Of a stretch of DNA of 64,000 nucleotides, positions 52,666 through 60,843 are shown piece by piece (position 1 is the stretch's first letter; the number at the start of each line of letters is the position of its first letter). The notes below the pieces were generated by a model. The model saw nothing but the letters and a program-made list of their open reading frames with translations, was not told the origin of the DNA and did no database searches. A program made the position numbers and the translations under genes. Origin of the DNA: Caulobacter sp. UNC358MFTsu5.1 (GTDB lineage: Bacteria > Pseudomonadota > Alphaproteobacteria > Caulobacterales > Caulobacteraceae). The stretch spans positions 248,001 to 312,000 of the forward strand of contig NZ_JONW01000006.1 in NCBI RefSeq assembly GCF_000712075.1. The letters run 5' to 3'.

Positions 52666-52694
52666 AAAAAAGGCGCGTCCGAGCCGGACGCGCC
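52666..52694 (-). terminator. Rho-independent terminator of the thiolase transcript
   Basis: Perfect 10-bp GC-rich stem GGCGCGTCCG / CGGACGCGCC with a three-base loop (52672-52694), directly followed on the minus strand by TTTTTT (A-run at 52666-52671). This is the clearest intrinsic terminator in the window. Confidence 0.85.
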
Positions 52695-52718
52695 TTGATA
52701 GCTCCGTAGGGATCAATC

Positions 52719-52852
52719 CGGGATCAGAAGATCTCGAACAGACCGGCGGCGCCCCACCGAAATCGGCTTGCCGATTTCGGCGTCCTCAAGTGATGGGCGC
52801 CGTCGTCCGGCCTGTTCGGGATCAGAAGATCTCGAACAGGCCGGCGGCGCCC
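52719..52852. repeat. Duplicated thiolase 3' end with palindromes
   Basis: The last 36 bp around the thiolase stop (52817-52852) are repeated at 52719-52754 with one mismatch. The 62 bp between them hold a perfect palindrome, CCGAAATCGGC-TT-GCCGATTTCGG (52757-52780). They also hold the left arm of a larger hairpin, 52795-52818 pairing with 52833-52852 (12 + 8 bp stem, 4-base bulge, 14-base loop containing the stop codon). The outer copy lies next to the terminator, so it probably marks the original gene end. Confidence 0.8.
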
Positions 52853-54009
52853 ATGCCGCCACCGATGCACATGGTCACCACGCCCAGCTTGGCCTTGCGG
52901 CGCTTGCCTTCCAGCAGCAGGTGGCCGGCGCAGCGGGCGCCGGTCATGCCGAACGGGTGGCCGATGGCGATCGAGCCGCCGTTGACGTTGTACTTCTCCG
53001 GGTCGATGCCCAGGCGGTCGCGGCTGTAGAGGCACTGGCTGGCGAAGGCCTCGTTCAGCTCCCACAGGTCGATGTCGTCGACCTTCAGGCCGTGGCGTTC
53101 CAGCAGGCGCGGCACGGCGAAGACCGGGCCGATGCCCATCTCGTCGGGCTCGCAGCCGGCGATGGCGAAGCCTTTGAACAGGCCCAGCGGCTCGAGGTTG
53201 CGGCGGGCGGCCTCCTTGGCGTCCATGATCACCACGGCGGCGGCGCCGTCCGACAGCTGGCTGGCGTTGCCGGCGGTGATGAAGTTGCCCGGACCCTTGA
53301 CCGGCTCCAGCTTGGCCAGGCCTTCCAGGGTGGTCTCGGGACGATTGCACTCGTCCTTGGTGACCACGTAGTCGACCAGGCTCTCTTCCTTGGTCTCCTT
53401 GTTGACCACCTTCATCTTGGTGGCCATCGGGACGATCTCGTTGTCGAACAGGCCGGCGGCCTGGGCGGCGGCGATGCGCTGCTGGCTGCGCAGCGAATAT
53501 TCGTCCTGGTATTCGCGGCTGATGTTGTAGCGCTTGGCCACGATATCGGCGGTGTCGATCATCGCCATCCACAGGGCCGGCTTTTCCTTCATCAGCTTGT
53601 CTTCGGTGATGTGGAAGCGGTTCATGTGGCCGCCGCCCTGGACCAGCGAGATCGACTCCACCCCGCCGCCGATGGCGACCGGGGCGCCGTCGTTGCGCAC
53701 GTAGTTGGCGGCGGTGGCGATGGCCTGCAGGCCCGAGGAGCAGAAGCGGTTGACGGTCTGGCCCGAGGTGGTGACCGGCAGGCCGGCCCAGATGGCCGCG
53801 TTGCGGGCGACGTTCATGCCGGTGGCGCCTTCGGGACCGCCGCAGCCCAGGACCACGTCCTCCACTTCCGGGCCTTCCAGGCCGGCGCGCGACACGGCGT
53901 GCTGGATGGCGTGGCCGGCCATGGCCGCGCCGTGGGTGTTGTTGAACCCGCCGCGGTTGGACTTGGCCAGGCCCGTCCGGGCGTAAGAGACGATGACCGC
54001 TTCGCGCAT
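52822..54009 (-). CDS. Acetyl-CoA C-acyltransferase (thiolase)
   Basis: 395 residues. The nucleophilic Cys90 is in [13 protein letters not shown]. The active-site His is in [17 protein letters not shown], and the second Cys is in [14 protein letters not shown]. Asn-Glu-Ala-Phe (ELNEAFASQ) completes the set. It acts as a degradative beta-ketothiolase in fatty-acid oxidation or as a biosynthetic acetoacetyl-CoA thiolase; length and motifs fit the FadA type. ATG 54009 has AGGGGAG eight bases upstream, while GTG 54018 is too close to it. The 3' end carries the duplicated palindromic sequence described separately. Confidence 0.93.
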   Translation of the reverse strand: MREAVIVSYARTGLAKSNRGGFNNTHGAAMAGHAIQHAVSRAGLEGPEVEDVVLGCGGPEGATGMNVARNAAIWAGLPVTTSGQTVNRFCSSGLQAIATAANYVRNDGAPVAIGGGVESISLVQGGGHMNRFHITEDKLMKEKPALWMAMIDTADIVAKRYNISREYQDEYSLRSQQRIAAAQAAGLFDNEIVPMATKMKVVNKETKEESLVDYVVTKDECNRPETTLEGLAKLEPVKGPGNFITAGNASQLSDGAAAVVIMDAKEAARRNLEPLGLFKGFAIAGCEPDEMGIGPVFAVPRLLERHGLKVDDIDLWELNEAFASQCLYSRDRLGIDPEKYNVNGGSIAIGHPFGMTGARCAGHLLLEGKRRKAKLGVVTMCIGGGMGAAGLFEIF

Positions 54010-54345
54010 TGGGCGCACTCCCCTTTAAACGTTAGTTTGAATTGGCGGCCACCCTAGACCGGGATTTCCGCCGGCGAAAGGTCACGCGAACGTAAAGCGG
54101 GCGACGCGCCGATAGCGGTAACGCTTGGCAGGAAAAGGCTCCGAGCTTGACTGTAGCGTGATCCCGCTCGCCAAGAACTCATTGGACATTGTTGCCCGTA
54201 ATCCACGCGCACGGGGAAAGATCATTGCGCCTCGGCAATGGTCTGGTTTGGCGTTGACTTTCAATGATTCGAGCAAGAACGCTTAGGTTGTGGCCGAAAA
54301 TTATAATTTTAAATGGTCGCTGAAAACCGAAAGCGGGAGGAATTC
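54010..54345. promoter_or_regulatory. Divergent region thiolase / TonB receptor
   Basis: 336 bp with no convincing gene. The receptor-proximal end holds TTGACT (54254-54259), a perfect 14-bp AT palindrome AAAATTATAATTTT (54297-54310) that contains TATAAT, and a strong GGGAGG Shine-Dalgarno before ATG 54346. On the thiolase side, AAACGTTAGTTT may be a small operator. The AT palindrome is exceptional in this GC-rich background. Confidence 0.5.
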
Positions 54346-56733
54346 ATGCGTTCTGTAAAGCACCGGCGGCAGGCATGGCTGGCCGCGTCTGCGCTGGCGG
54401 CGGCGTCGATCGCCGCGCCCGTGGCCGCCCTGGCCCAGCAGTCCAACACCAACAACACCGTCGAGGAGCTGGTCGTCACCGCCACCAAGCGCGACGCGAC
54501 GATCCTGGACGTGCCCTTCTCGATCAACGCCCAGACCGAGGCCGACATCCAGAAGAGCGGCGCGGTGACGCTGGAGGACCTGTCGCGCAACGTGGCCGGC
54601 CTGACGATCCAGAACCTGGGGCCGGGCCAGAGCCAGGTGGCCGTGCGCGGCGTCTCGGCCGGCCAGGTGGTCCGCGACCAGCCGGGGGTGAAGGAGCAGG
54701 TCGGGGTCTATCTCGACGAGTCGGTGATCTCGCTGTCGCTGTTCACGCCCGACGTCGACCTGTTCGACCTGAACCGGGTGGAGACCCTGCGCGGGCCGCA
54801 GGGCACGCTGTTCGGCTCGGGCTCGGTCGGCGGCACCATCCGCTACATCACCAACCAGCCCAAGCTGGGCGCCTATGACGGCACGGTGGAGGCCAATTTC
54901 AACGTGCTGCAGGGCGGCGACGTCGGCGGCTACCTGAAGGGCGTGGTCAACCTGCCGCTGTCGGACAAGGCCGCCCTGCGGGTGGTCGGCTACGACACCG
55001 AATACGCCGGCTTCGTCGACGCCCTGGGCGAGGGCGGGACGCGCAAGAAGAACGTCAACGACGGCTCCCGTCGCGGCGGCCGGGTCTCGCTGCTGCTGCA
55101 GCCGACCGAGGCCATCAGCATCACCCCGCGCCTGGTCTATCAGGAGATCAAGGCCGGCGGCTTCAACCGCCAGGAGGCGTTCAACCTGTTCGCCAACCCG
55201 TTCACCACCACCCGCCCGGCCATCACGATGGGCGAGCGCGAGCAGTACCTGCTGCTGGACGAGAGCTTCGGCGACAAGACCTTCCTGGGCGACCTGACCG
55301 CCACCTTCGGCTTCGACACCGTCGAGCTGACCTCGGTCACCAGCTACATCGACCGCAAGATCGACGTGAACCGCGACGCCAGCGCCCTGACCGGCAGCGT
55401 CTCGGTGGACCTGGGCTTCCCTGACGCGGCGGTCACCCTGCCGTCCAAGCTGGTCGACACCACCGACCTGGAGCAGTTCACCCAGGAGGTGCGGCTCAGC
55501 TCGCACAGCGACAGCCCGCTGCAGTGGCTGGTCGGGGCGTTCTATTCGAAGGTCGACCGGGTCTATAACCAGCGCCTGCCGACGCCGGGCTACGACGCCT
55601 ATACCGACGCCACCCTGGGCGCGGGCACCTCGGCCGCCGTGGCCAACGGCTTCCCGGCCAACTCGCCCTACAACGCCTCGCTGCCCTACGACATCAAGCA
55701 GAAGGCGGTGTTCGGCGAGGCCAGCTACGAATACGGCAAGCTGACCGTGACGGCCGGCGGCCGCTACTACGACTTCAACGAGGAGCGCCGCTTCACCTCG
55801 GGCGGCCTGTTCGCCAACGGCGACGACCAGACCGACAAGACCTCGTCCGATGGTTTCACCCCGCGCCTACTGCTCAGCTACAAGGCCGACGCCGACCTGA
55901 CCTTCAACGCCCAGGCGTCCAAGGGCTTCCGGCTGGGCGGGGTCAATGACCCGCTGAACCTGCCGCTCTGCTCGCCGCAGGACGAGGCCATCTTCGGCGG
56001 TTACCAGAGCTATGACGACGAGACCCTGTGGAACTACGAGGGCGGGATGAAGTCGCGGATGGGCCGCGTCAGCTTCAACGGCGCGGTGTTCTACACCGAC
56101 ATCAAGAACCTGCAGACGACCCTGGACGCCGGCTCGTGCTCGTCGCGCGTGGTGTTCAACGTGCCCAAGGCCCACACCATGGGGGTCGAGGGCGAGCTGA
56201 CGGCCCGCCTGGCCAACGGCTTCGACCTGGGTGTCTCGGGCAGCCTGGTGGAGGCCGAGTTCGACTCCACGGTCACGGACGGCACGGGCGCGGTGATCGG
56301 CGGCATCCGCGACGGCAACCGCCTGCCGTCGGTGCCGAAGTTCCAGATCTCGATCAACGCCACCTATACCCGCAGCCTGACCGAGACCATGGACGGCTAC
56401 GTCACCGCCTCGTTCCAGCACGTGGGCAGCCGCTACACCCAGCCCAGCGACCAGGAGGACAACCCGCGCGACTTCGTCTCGGGCCTGCCGTTCGGCGGGG
56501 CCTCGGGCGACGACGCCACGACCCTGAACCTGAAGCTGCCCAGCTACGACATCATCAACCTCAGCGCCGGCGTGCAGATGGACAACGGCCTGGACGTCAT
56601 CGTCTACGTCAACAACGTCAACGACGAGAACGCCCTGCTGTCGTTCGACCGCGAACGCGGCGGGCGGGCGCGGCTGGGCTACACGATCGGCCAGCCGCGC
56701 ACGGCGGGCCTGACGATCCGCAAGTCGTTCTAG
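54346..56733 (+). CDS. TonB-dependent outer-membrane receptor
   Basis: 795 residues. The signal peptide ends near VAALAQ. The TonB-box-like segment VEELVVTATKR leads to a plug domain (VPFSINAQTEADIQKSGAVTLEDL, QVAVRGVSAG, RGPQGTLFGSGSVGGTIRYIT), then a 22-strand barrel ending in the sorting sequence GLTIRKSF with terminal Phe. No TonB, ExbB or substrate genes are adjacent, so the ligand is unknown; oligosaccharides, aromatics or siderophores are all possible. GTG- and ATG-type alternatives upstream of 54346 lack the Shine-Dalgarno. Confidence 0.93.
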   Translation: MRSVKHRRQAWLAASALAAASIAAPVAALAQQSNTNNTVEELVVTATKRDATILDVPFSINAQTEADIQKSGAVTLEDLSRNVAGLTIQNLGPGQSQVAVRGVSAGQVVRDQPGVKEQVGVYLDESVISLSLFTPDVDLFDLNRVETLRGPQGTLFGSGSVGGTIRYITNQPKLGAYDGTVEANFNVLQGGDVGGYLKGVVNLPLSDKAALRVVGYDTEYAGFVDALGEGGTRKKNVNDGSRRGGRVSLLLQPTEAISITPRLVYQEIKAGGFNRQEAFNLFANPFTTTRPAITMGEREQYLLLDESFGDKTFLGDLTATFGFDTVELTSVTSYIDRKIDVNRDASALTGSVSVDLGFPDAAVTLPSKLVDTTDLEQFTQEVRLSSHSDSPLQWLVGAFYSKVDRVYNQRLPTPGYDAYTDATLGAGTSAAVANGFPANSPYNASLPYDIKQKAVFGEASYEYGKLTVTAGGRYYDFNEERRFTSGGLFANGDDQTDKTSSDGFTPRLLLSYKADADLTFNAQASKGFRLGGVNDPLNLPLCSPQDEAIFGGYQSYDDETLWNYEGGMKSRMGRVSFNGAVFYTDIKNLQTTLDAGSCSSRVVFNVPKAHTMGVEGELTARLANGFDLGVSGSLVEAEFDSTVTDGTGAVIGGIRDGNRLPSVPKFQISINATYTRSLTETMDGYVTASFQHVGSRYTQPSDQEDNPRDFVSGLPFGGASGDDATTLNLKLPSYDIINLSAGVQMDNGLDVIVYVNNVNDENALLSFDRERGGRARLGYTIGQPRTAGLTIRKSF

Positions 56734-56741
56734 GTGGGGCC

Positions 56742-56835
56742 GGGGACATGCCCTTGGGCGTGTCCCCATCAGCATCCACGGGGCCAGGACTTGGGGACAC
56801 GCCGCAAGGGCGCGTCCCCGGTTGGGGGGCGCGTC
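56742..56835. repeat. GGGGAC palindromes after the TonB receptor gene
   Basis: Two related hairpins: GGGGACATGCCC-TT-GGGCGTGTCCCC (56742-56767) and GGGGACACGCC with GGGCGCGTCCCC (56793-56819), plus a partial third GGGGGCGCGTCCCC. The arms share GGGGACxxGCC. They sit between two convergent genes and look like REP-type elements distinct from the C-rich family. Confidence 0.75.
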
Positions 56836-56842
56836 CCCGGTC

Positions 56843-57259
56843 CTATTTCGGCTGCGGTTCGGCCAGCAGGTCGGCGTGGCGGTGGATCATCTTCCAGTCG
56901 CCGTCCTCGCGGCGGAAGATCTCGGTCACCCGCAGGTGCATCTCCACCGGCTGGTCCTTGCCCGCGAACAGCACGCTGGCGTGCTGCAGGCCGGTCCAAT
57001 AGGCCAGCTCGCCGCTGGCCTGGCTGTGCAGGATCTCCAGGGTCGTCTCGCCGCCGGGCGCCATGCTGCGCGCGCCGCGGGCGTTGACGGCGGTCACGTG
57101 GCCGGCCCCCTGCTCGCGCCCCCCGCCCGGCGGGAAGAAGCTGGCCGGATTGGCCTGGGCGGCGATCTCGCCCAGCGGCCCGGCGTCGCCGTTCACATAG
57201 GCCTGGGCCACGGCCCGGCGCCGGTCGAGGAAGGCGGTGAAGTCGTCCTGGTCGCTCAT
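56843..57259 (-). CDS. NTF2-like/SnoaL protein
   Basis: 138 residues, no signal peptide. The C-terminal [20 protein letters not shown] is the typical last strand pair of DUF4440/SnoaL-like NTF2 folds. The N-terminal helix [23 protein letters not shown] fits the same fold. Function is unknown in most cases; small-molecule binding or isomerase-like chemistry. A near-perfect AGGAGGA lies six bases before ATG 57259. Possibly co-transcribed with the TPM genes upstream. Confidence 0.8.
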   Translation of the reverse strand: MSDQDDFTAFLDRRRAVAQAYVNGDAGPLGEIAAQANPASFFPPGGGREQGAGHVTAVNARGARSMAPGGETTLEILHSQASGELAYWTGLQHASVLFAGKDQPVEMHLRVTEIFRREDGDWKMIHRHADLLAEPQPK

Positions 57260-57323
57260 CGGATCCTCCTGGTCGTCACGCCCAGAACGCGCGACGGCGG
57301 CGGATGTAGCCCGCGCGGCGGTC

Positions 57324-58019
57324 CTATCGTGGCAGCACCGTCAGACCGTCGGGCAGCTCGTTGACGTCGCCCGGGCGCGGCGGGACGTGGGCGGCCAGGA
57401 TCGCGCCGGTGCGGGCGATGGCGGCCACGAAGCCGTCGGCCACGGCTCCGCGCTTGAGGCCGGCGACCAGGTCGGCCACCACCGCGTCCCACACCGCCGC
57501 CGGCGCGGCGGCGTGGATGCCGGCGTCGGCGATCACCTCGACGCGGTGCTCGGCCAGGGCCGCGAAGATCAGCACCCCGGTCCGCTCGCGGGTCAGGTGC
57601 AGGTCCTTGGCCAGGAAATAGTCCATGGCCGCGTGGCGGACCCGCGCCGTCTTGACCGGCCCGGGGATCAGGCCCCGGCGCACGGCGGGGATCGAGACCA
57701 GGGCGGCCGTGACCGCGAAGATCGCCGCCTGCAGGCCGACATAGGTCAGCAGGGCCGAGAGGATGGCCACGTCGTGGGCGGCCTCGTGGCCGACGCTCCA
57801 GCCGCCGAACAGCCGGCTCAGCATCTCGGGGCGGAAGCCCGCCAGCAGGGCCAGGGCCGGCAGCAGCAGGGCCGCGCTGGCCGCCCAGATCAGCGGCACG
57901 GCGCGGTCGTCGCCGACCTCTGGGGCCAGCACGCAATAGATCTCGCCGGCGGTGGTCTTCTCGGCCTCGGCCACGGCCTTGGCGATGCGTTCCTGGTCGG
58001 TCTGCGAAAGCGTGTGCAT
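57324..58019 (-). CDS. TPM-domain membrane protein
   Basis: 231 residues. The TPM domain is split: [18 protein letters not shown] opens it, and [28 protein letters not shown] closes it. Two hydrophobic segments ([20 protein letters not shown] and a second near 95-115) sit in between. TPM proteins are found with LemA in bacteria, and a plant relative (TLP18.3) is a thylakoid phosphatase. The start overlaps the upstream TPM stop by one base (TGATG). GTG 58022 is also in frame. Confidence 0.82.
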   Translation of the reverse strand: MHTLSQTDQERIAKAVAEAEKTTAGEIYCVLAPEVGDDRAVPLIWAASAALLLPALALLAGFRPEMLSRLFGGWSVGHEAAHDVAILSALLTYVGLQAAIFAVTAALVSIPAVRRGLIPGPVKTARVRHAAMDYFLAKDLHLTRERTGVLIFAALAEHRVEVIADAGIHAAAPAAVWDAVVADLVAGLKRGAVADGFVAAIARTGAILAAHVPPRPGDVNELPDGLTVLPR

Positions 58020-58822
58020 CACCAGCTCCCCGAAGATCCGCCGCCGCCGAACGAGCCGCCGCCGCCGGAGAAGCCTCCGCCGCCACCGCCGCCGCCGGAG
58101 AAACCGCCGCCGCCGCCCCGGCCGCCGCTCAGCATGCCGTTCAGGATGATCCAGGGCAGGGCCGAGCCCAGGCCGCCGCGCCGGCCGCGCCGGCTGAACA
58201 TGTTGCTCAGGATCACGATGACGATGAACAGCACGATCAGGACCAGGATCGGCGAGGGGCCGGTGTTGCGCTCGGCCTGTTGCGAGACCTTGAACGCCTG
58301 CTCGGCCTTGGCCCTGGCTTCCTCGTCGGGCAGGCCCAGCTGCTGGATGATCGCGTCGGTCCCGGCCGTGACCCCGCCCTCAAGGTCGCCGGCCTTGAAC
58401 TTGGGCAGGATGGCCGTCTGGATGATGACGCTGGACAGGGCGTCGGTCAGGATCGGCTCCAGGCCGTAGCCGACCTCGATCCGCACCTTGCGCTCGGCCG
58501 GGGCGACGATCAGCAGGGCGCCGGTGTTGGTCCCCTTCTCGCCGATGCCCCAGGCGCGGCCCAGCTGGTAGCCGTAGTCCTCGATCTCGTAGCCCTGCAG
58601 GCTGGGCACGGTGGCCACCACCAGCTGGCGGCCGCTGGTCTTCTCCAGGTTCTCCAGCTTGGTCGTCAGCTCGGCTTCGACCTGCGGCGACAGGATGTTC
58701 GCGCCGTCGACGACGCGCCCGGTCAGGGGCGGGAAGGTCGGGGCGGCGGCCAGGGCGGACGTGGGAAGAGCGGGGAGGGCGAAGAGGAACAGCGCCAGGA
58801 AGACGAGCACATAGCTCCTCAC
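58019..58822 (-). CDS. Exported TPM-domain protein with Gly-rich tail (YgcG-like)
   Basis: 267 residues. The signal peptide (VRSYVLVFLALFLFALPALPTSALAA) is followed by a TPM domain (LTGRVVDGANILSPQVEAELTTKLENLEKTSGRQLVV, GVLLIVAPAERKVRIEVGYGLEP-type). A transmembrane helix follows (ILVLIVLFIVIVILSNMF), then a Gly-Ser tail of more than 40 residues, typical of YgcG. GTG 58822 begins the signal peptide. The upstream frame to 58975 runs through a palindromic repeat and is not coding. Confidence 0.83.
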   Translation of the reverse strand: MRSYVLVFLALFLFALPALPTSALAAAPTFPPLTGRVVDGANILSPQVEAELTTKLENLEKTSGRQLVVATVPSLQGYEIEDYGYQLGRAWGIGEKGTNTGALLIVAPAERKVRIEVGYGLEPILTDALSSVIIQTAILPKFKAGDLEGGVTAGTDAIIQQLGLPDEEARAKAEQAFKVSQQAERNTGPSPILVLIVLFIVIVILSNMFSRRGRRGGLGSALPWIILNGMLSGGRGGGGGFSGGGGGGGGFSGGGGSFGGGGSSGSW

Positions 58823-58831
58823 CCGCGCGGC

Positions 58832-58953
58832 GGGGGAGGTGGCGCGATGCGGATACGCATCGTGACGGAGGGGGCGTCGAGCGGGCGCGTCGCGGCGGCG
58901 GGACGCCCCCTCCGACCGCTGCGCGGCCACCTCCCCCGTTTCACGGGGGAGGA
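58832..58953. repeat. Intergenic palindrome pair (C-rich repeat family), copy 5
   Basis: It starts GGGGGAGGTGGCGC, then the stem GATGCG-GATA-CGCATC and GTGACGGAGGGGGCGTC. An inverted second copy has CCGC-TGC-GCGG between the same C-rich borders and ends with CCTCCCCC. The first half nearly equals copy 2 with a compensatory change in the stem. It lies inside the lemA operon, between lemA and the TPM gene. Confidence 0.8.
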
Positions 58954-58975
58954 GAGATGCGCCCGGCGCGATCAC

Positions 58976-59620
58976 CTAGTTCCCCGGGGCGGGCTGGGTG
59001 CTGGCCGCCGGGGCCGGCGGGGCGCTGAAGTCGATGCTGGGCGCCGACTGGGCGTTGGCCGTGGCCTGGAACAGCTGGGCCGGCTTCTGGCTGCCGTACA
59101 GGGTCTTGGCCCAGATGATGCTGGGGAAGGTCCGCAGTGTGGTGTTGTAGACCTGGGCGGTGTTGTTGTAGTCGCGCCGGGCGATCGAGATGCGGTTCTC
59201 GGTGCCCTCCAGCTGGCTCTGCAGGGCCAGGAAGTTCTGGTTGGACTTCAGCTCCGGATAGCTTTCCTGGATCATCATCAGCCGGCCCAGCACGCCCGAC
59301 AGCTTGTCCTGGGCGGCGGCGTACTGCTCGAACTGCGCCGGGTCGGTGATGGTCGAGGCGTCGACCTTGACCTGGGTGGCGCTGGCGCGCGCCTGGGTGA
59401 CCTCGACCAGCACGCCCTTCTCCTGGGCCGCGTAGCCCTTCACCGTCGCCACCAGGTTGGGGATCAGGTCGGAGCGGCGCTGATACTGGTTCTGCACCTC
59501 GGCCCAGGCGGTCTTGGTCGCCTCGTCCTGGGTGGGGATGGTGTTGATCCCGCAGCCCGCCAGCAGGATCGTGGCGGCTAGAACAGGCGCGAGACGGGTG
59601 AGGGTTCTGAGCATGCGCAT
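58976..59620 (-). CDS. LemA-family lipoprotein
   Basis: 214 residues. The signal peptide ends in LLAGC (lipobox). The conserved LemA block NQYQRRSDLIPNLVATVKGYAAQEKGVLVEVTQARASA follows, then LMMIQESYPELKSNQNFLALQSQLEGTENRISIARRDYN and the closing FPSIIWAKTLYG. A Pro/Ala tail ends the protein. ATG 59620 follows AAGGGA; the frame to 59734 adds no conserved sequence. First gene of lemA - TPM - TPM, the standard grouping. Role in envelope maintenance inferred. Confidence 0.92.
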   Translation of the reverse strand: MRMLRTLTRLAPVLAATILLAGCGINTIPTQDEATKTAWAEVQNQYQRRSDLIPNLVATVKGYAAQEKGVLVEVTQARASATQVKVDASTITDPAQFEQYAAAQDKLSGVLGRLMMIQESYPELKSNQNFLALQSQLEGTENRISIARRDYNNTAQVYNTTLRTFPSIIWAKTLYGSQKPAQLFQATANAQSAPSIDFSAPPAPAASTQPAPGN

Positions 59621-59886
59621 GGAAGTCCCTTCGAACCGGGTTGGATCCAAGTATGGCGGCGTTCCAGGCACACTAACGACGCGCGTCCCGCCGATGCAAA
59701 CGCGATAACGACCTGAGCTTGTATTTTCACGCAATGCGCGCGCTTGTCATCATGGAAACGTCAGGCGCGTAGGGACGGTCGAAGGCGCGGCCCCACGGGT
59801 TTCCACGCCCTGGCTCCGGGGTCTCCCCGATTGCGGGCGGTCGCCGTCGCCCTTGATCCTGTGGGGGTCCACAGGAAGGGCGCGTC

Positions 59887-60840
59887 ATGTCCGTGATTGT
59901 AAACGCCGACAATTTCGTCCGGGCCGAAACCGACAACTACATGCTCGGCTTCGTCAGGAACGGAGCGCTCGGGAAATTCTCCCACGTCAGGGAGCCGGCC
60001 GCGATCGACAAGCAGGATGTCGTCCGGCTCAATCGCGACACGCTGTACAGTCAGGGACTCTTCGACCTGGACGCCGGCGACGTGACGATCACCTTGCCCG
60101 ACGCCGGCGCGCGGTACATGGCGCTGCAGATCATCGACGAGGACCACTATACGCACGGCGTCGAGCACGCGCCGGCCCGCAGGGTCCTGACCAAGGCCGA
60201 CATCGGCACGCGATATGTCGCCGCGCTGGTGCGCACGTTGGTCGATCCGACCGACGACGCCGACGTGAAGGCGGTTCATCGGCTGCAGGACGCGGTGACC
60301 GTCACCCAGGCCGGGGTCGGAGCCGCCGATTTTCCCGATTGGGACCAGGCCAGCCTGACCCAGGTTCGCGACGCCCTGAAGGTGCTGGGCTCGGGGCTCT
60401 CGAACTTCGAGCACGCGTTCGGTTCGCGGACGGAGGTTGATCCGTTTCGCCGCCTGGTCGGCGCCGCCGCGGGCTGGGGCGGCAATCCGGACTCCGAGGC
60501 GATGTACATCGGCGGTCAACCGGAGGCCAACGACGGCCGGACCGTCCATCGGCTGACGGTCAAGGACGTGCCGGTCGACGGCTTCTGGTCGATCAGCATC
60601 TATAATGCGGCCGGCTATTTCGAGCCCAACAGCCGCGACAGCTACACCATCAACAGCATCACCGCCGACAAGGACGCCGACGGCTCCATCACGGTGCGGT
60701 TCGGGGGATGCGAGGGCGGTGGCCCCAACTGCCTCTCGGTTCCCCCCGGCTGGAACTACCTCGTGCGCCTCTATCGGCCGCGCGCGGAAGTGCGGGAGGG
60801 ACGATGGGTCTTTCCGAAGCCCGAGCCGGTGGCGGGATAA
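59887..60840 (+). CDS. DUF1254/DUF1214 protein
   Basis: 317 residues, no clear signal peptide. The DUF1254 half has VVRLNRDTLYSQGLFDLDAGDVTITLPDAGARYMALQIIDEDHYT. The DUF1214 half has VDGFWSISIYNAAGYFEPNSRDSYTINS and a GWNYLVRLYRPR end. These paired domains are common in bacteria and have no fixed biochemical role. The gene lies directly before a convergent acyl-CoA dehydrogenase gene with a gap of three bases. Confidence 0.88.
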   Translation: MSVIVNADNFVRAETDNYMLGFVRNGALGKFSHVREPAAIDKQDVVRLNRDTLYSQGLFDLDAGDVTITLPDAGARYMALQIIDEDHYTHGVEHAPARRVLTKADIGTRYVAALVRTLVDPTDDADVKAVHRLQDAVTVTQAGVGAADFPDWDQASLTQVRDALKVLGSGLSNFEHAFGSRTEVDPFRRLVGAAAGWGGNPDSEAMYIGGQPEANDGRTVHRLTVKDVPVDGFWSISIYNAAGYFEPNSRDSYTINSITADKDADGSITVRFGGCEGGGPNCLSVPPGWNYLVRLYRPRAEVREGRWVFPKPEPVAG

Positions 60841-60843
60841 GAC

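Noticed and set aside
54082-54276. 64-codon minus-strand frame between thiolase and TonB receptor
   Set aside because: No ribosome site, no recognisable feature, and it covers the region expected to hold promoters.
58019-58160. Tandem GGC/GCC-rich stretch resembling a microsatellite or CRISPR-like repeat
   Set aside because: It encodes the Gly/Ser tail of the YgcG-like protein. Spacing is irregular and there are no unique spacers.
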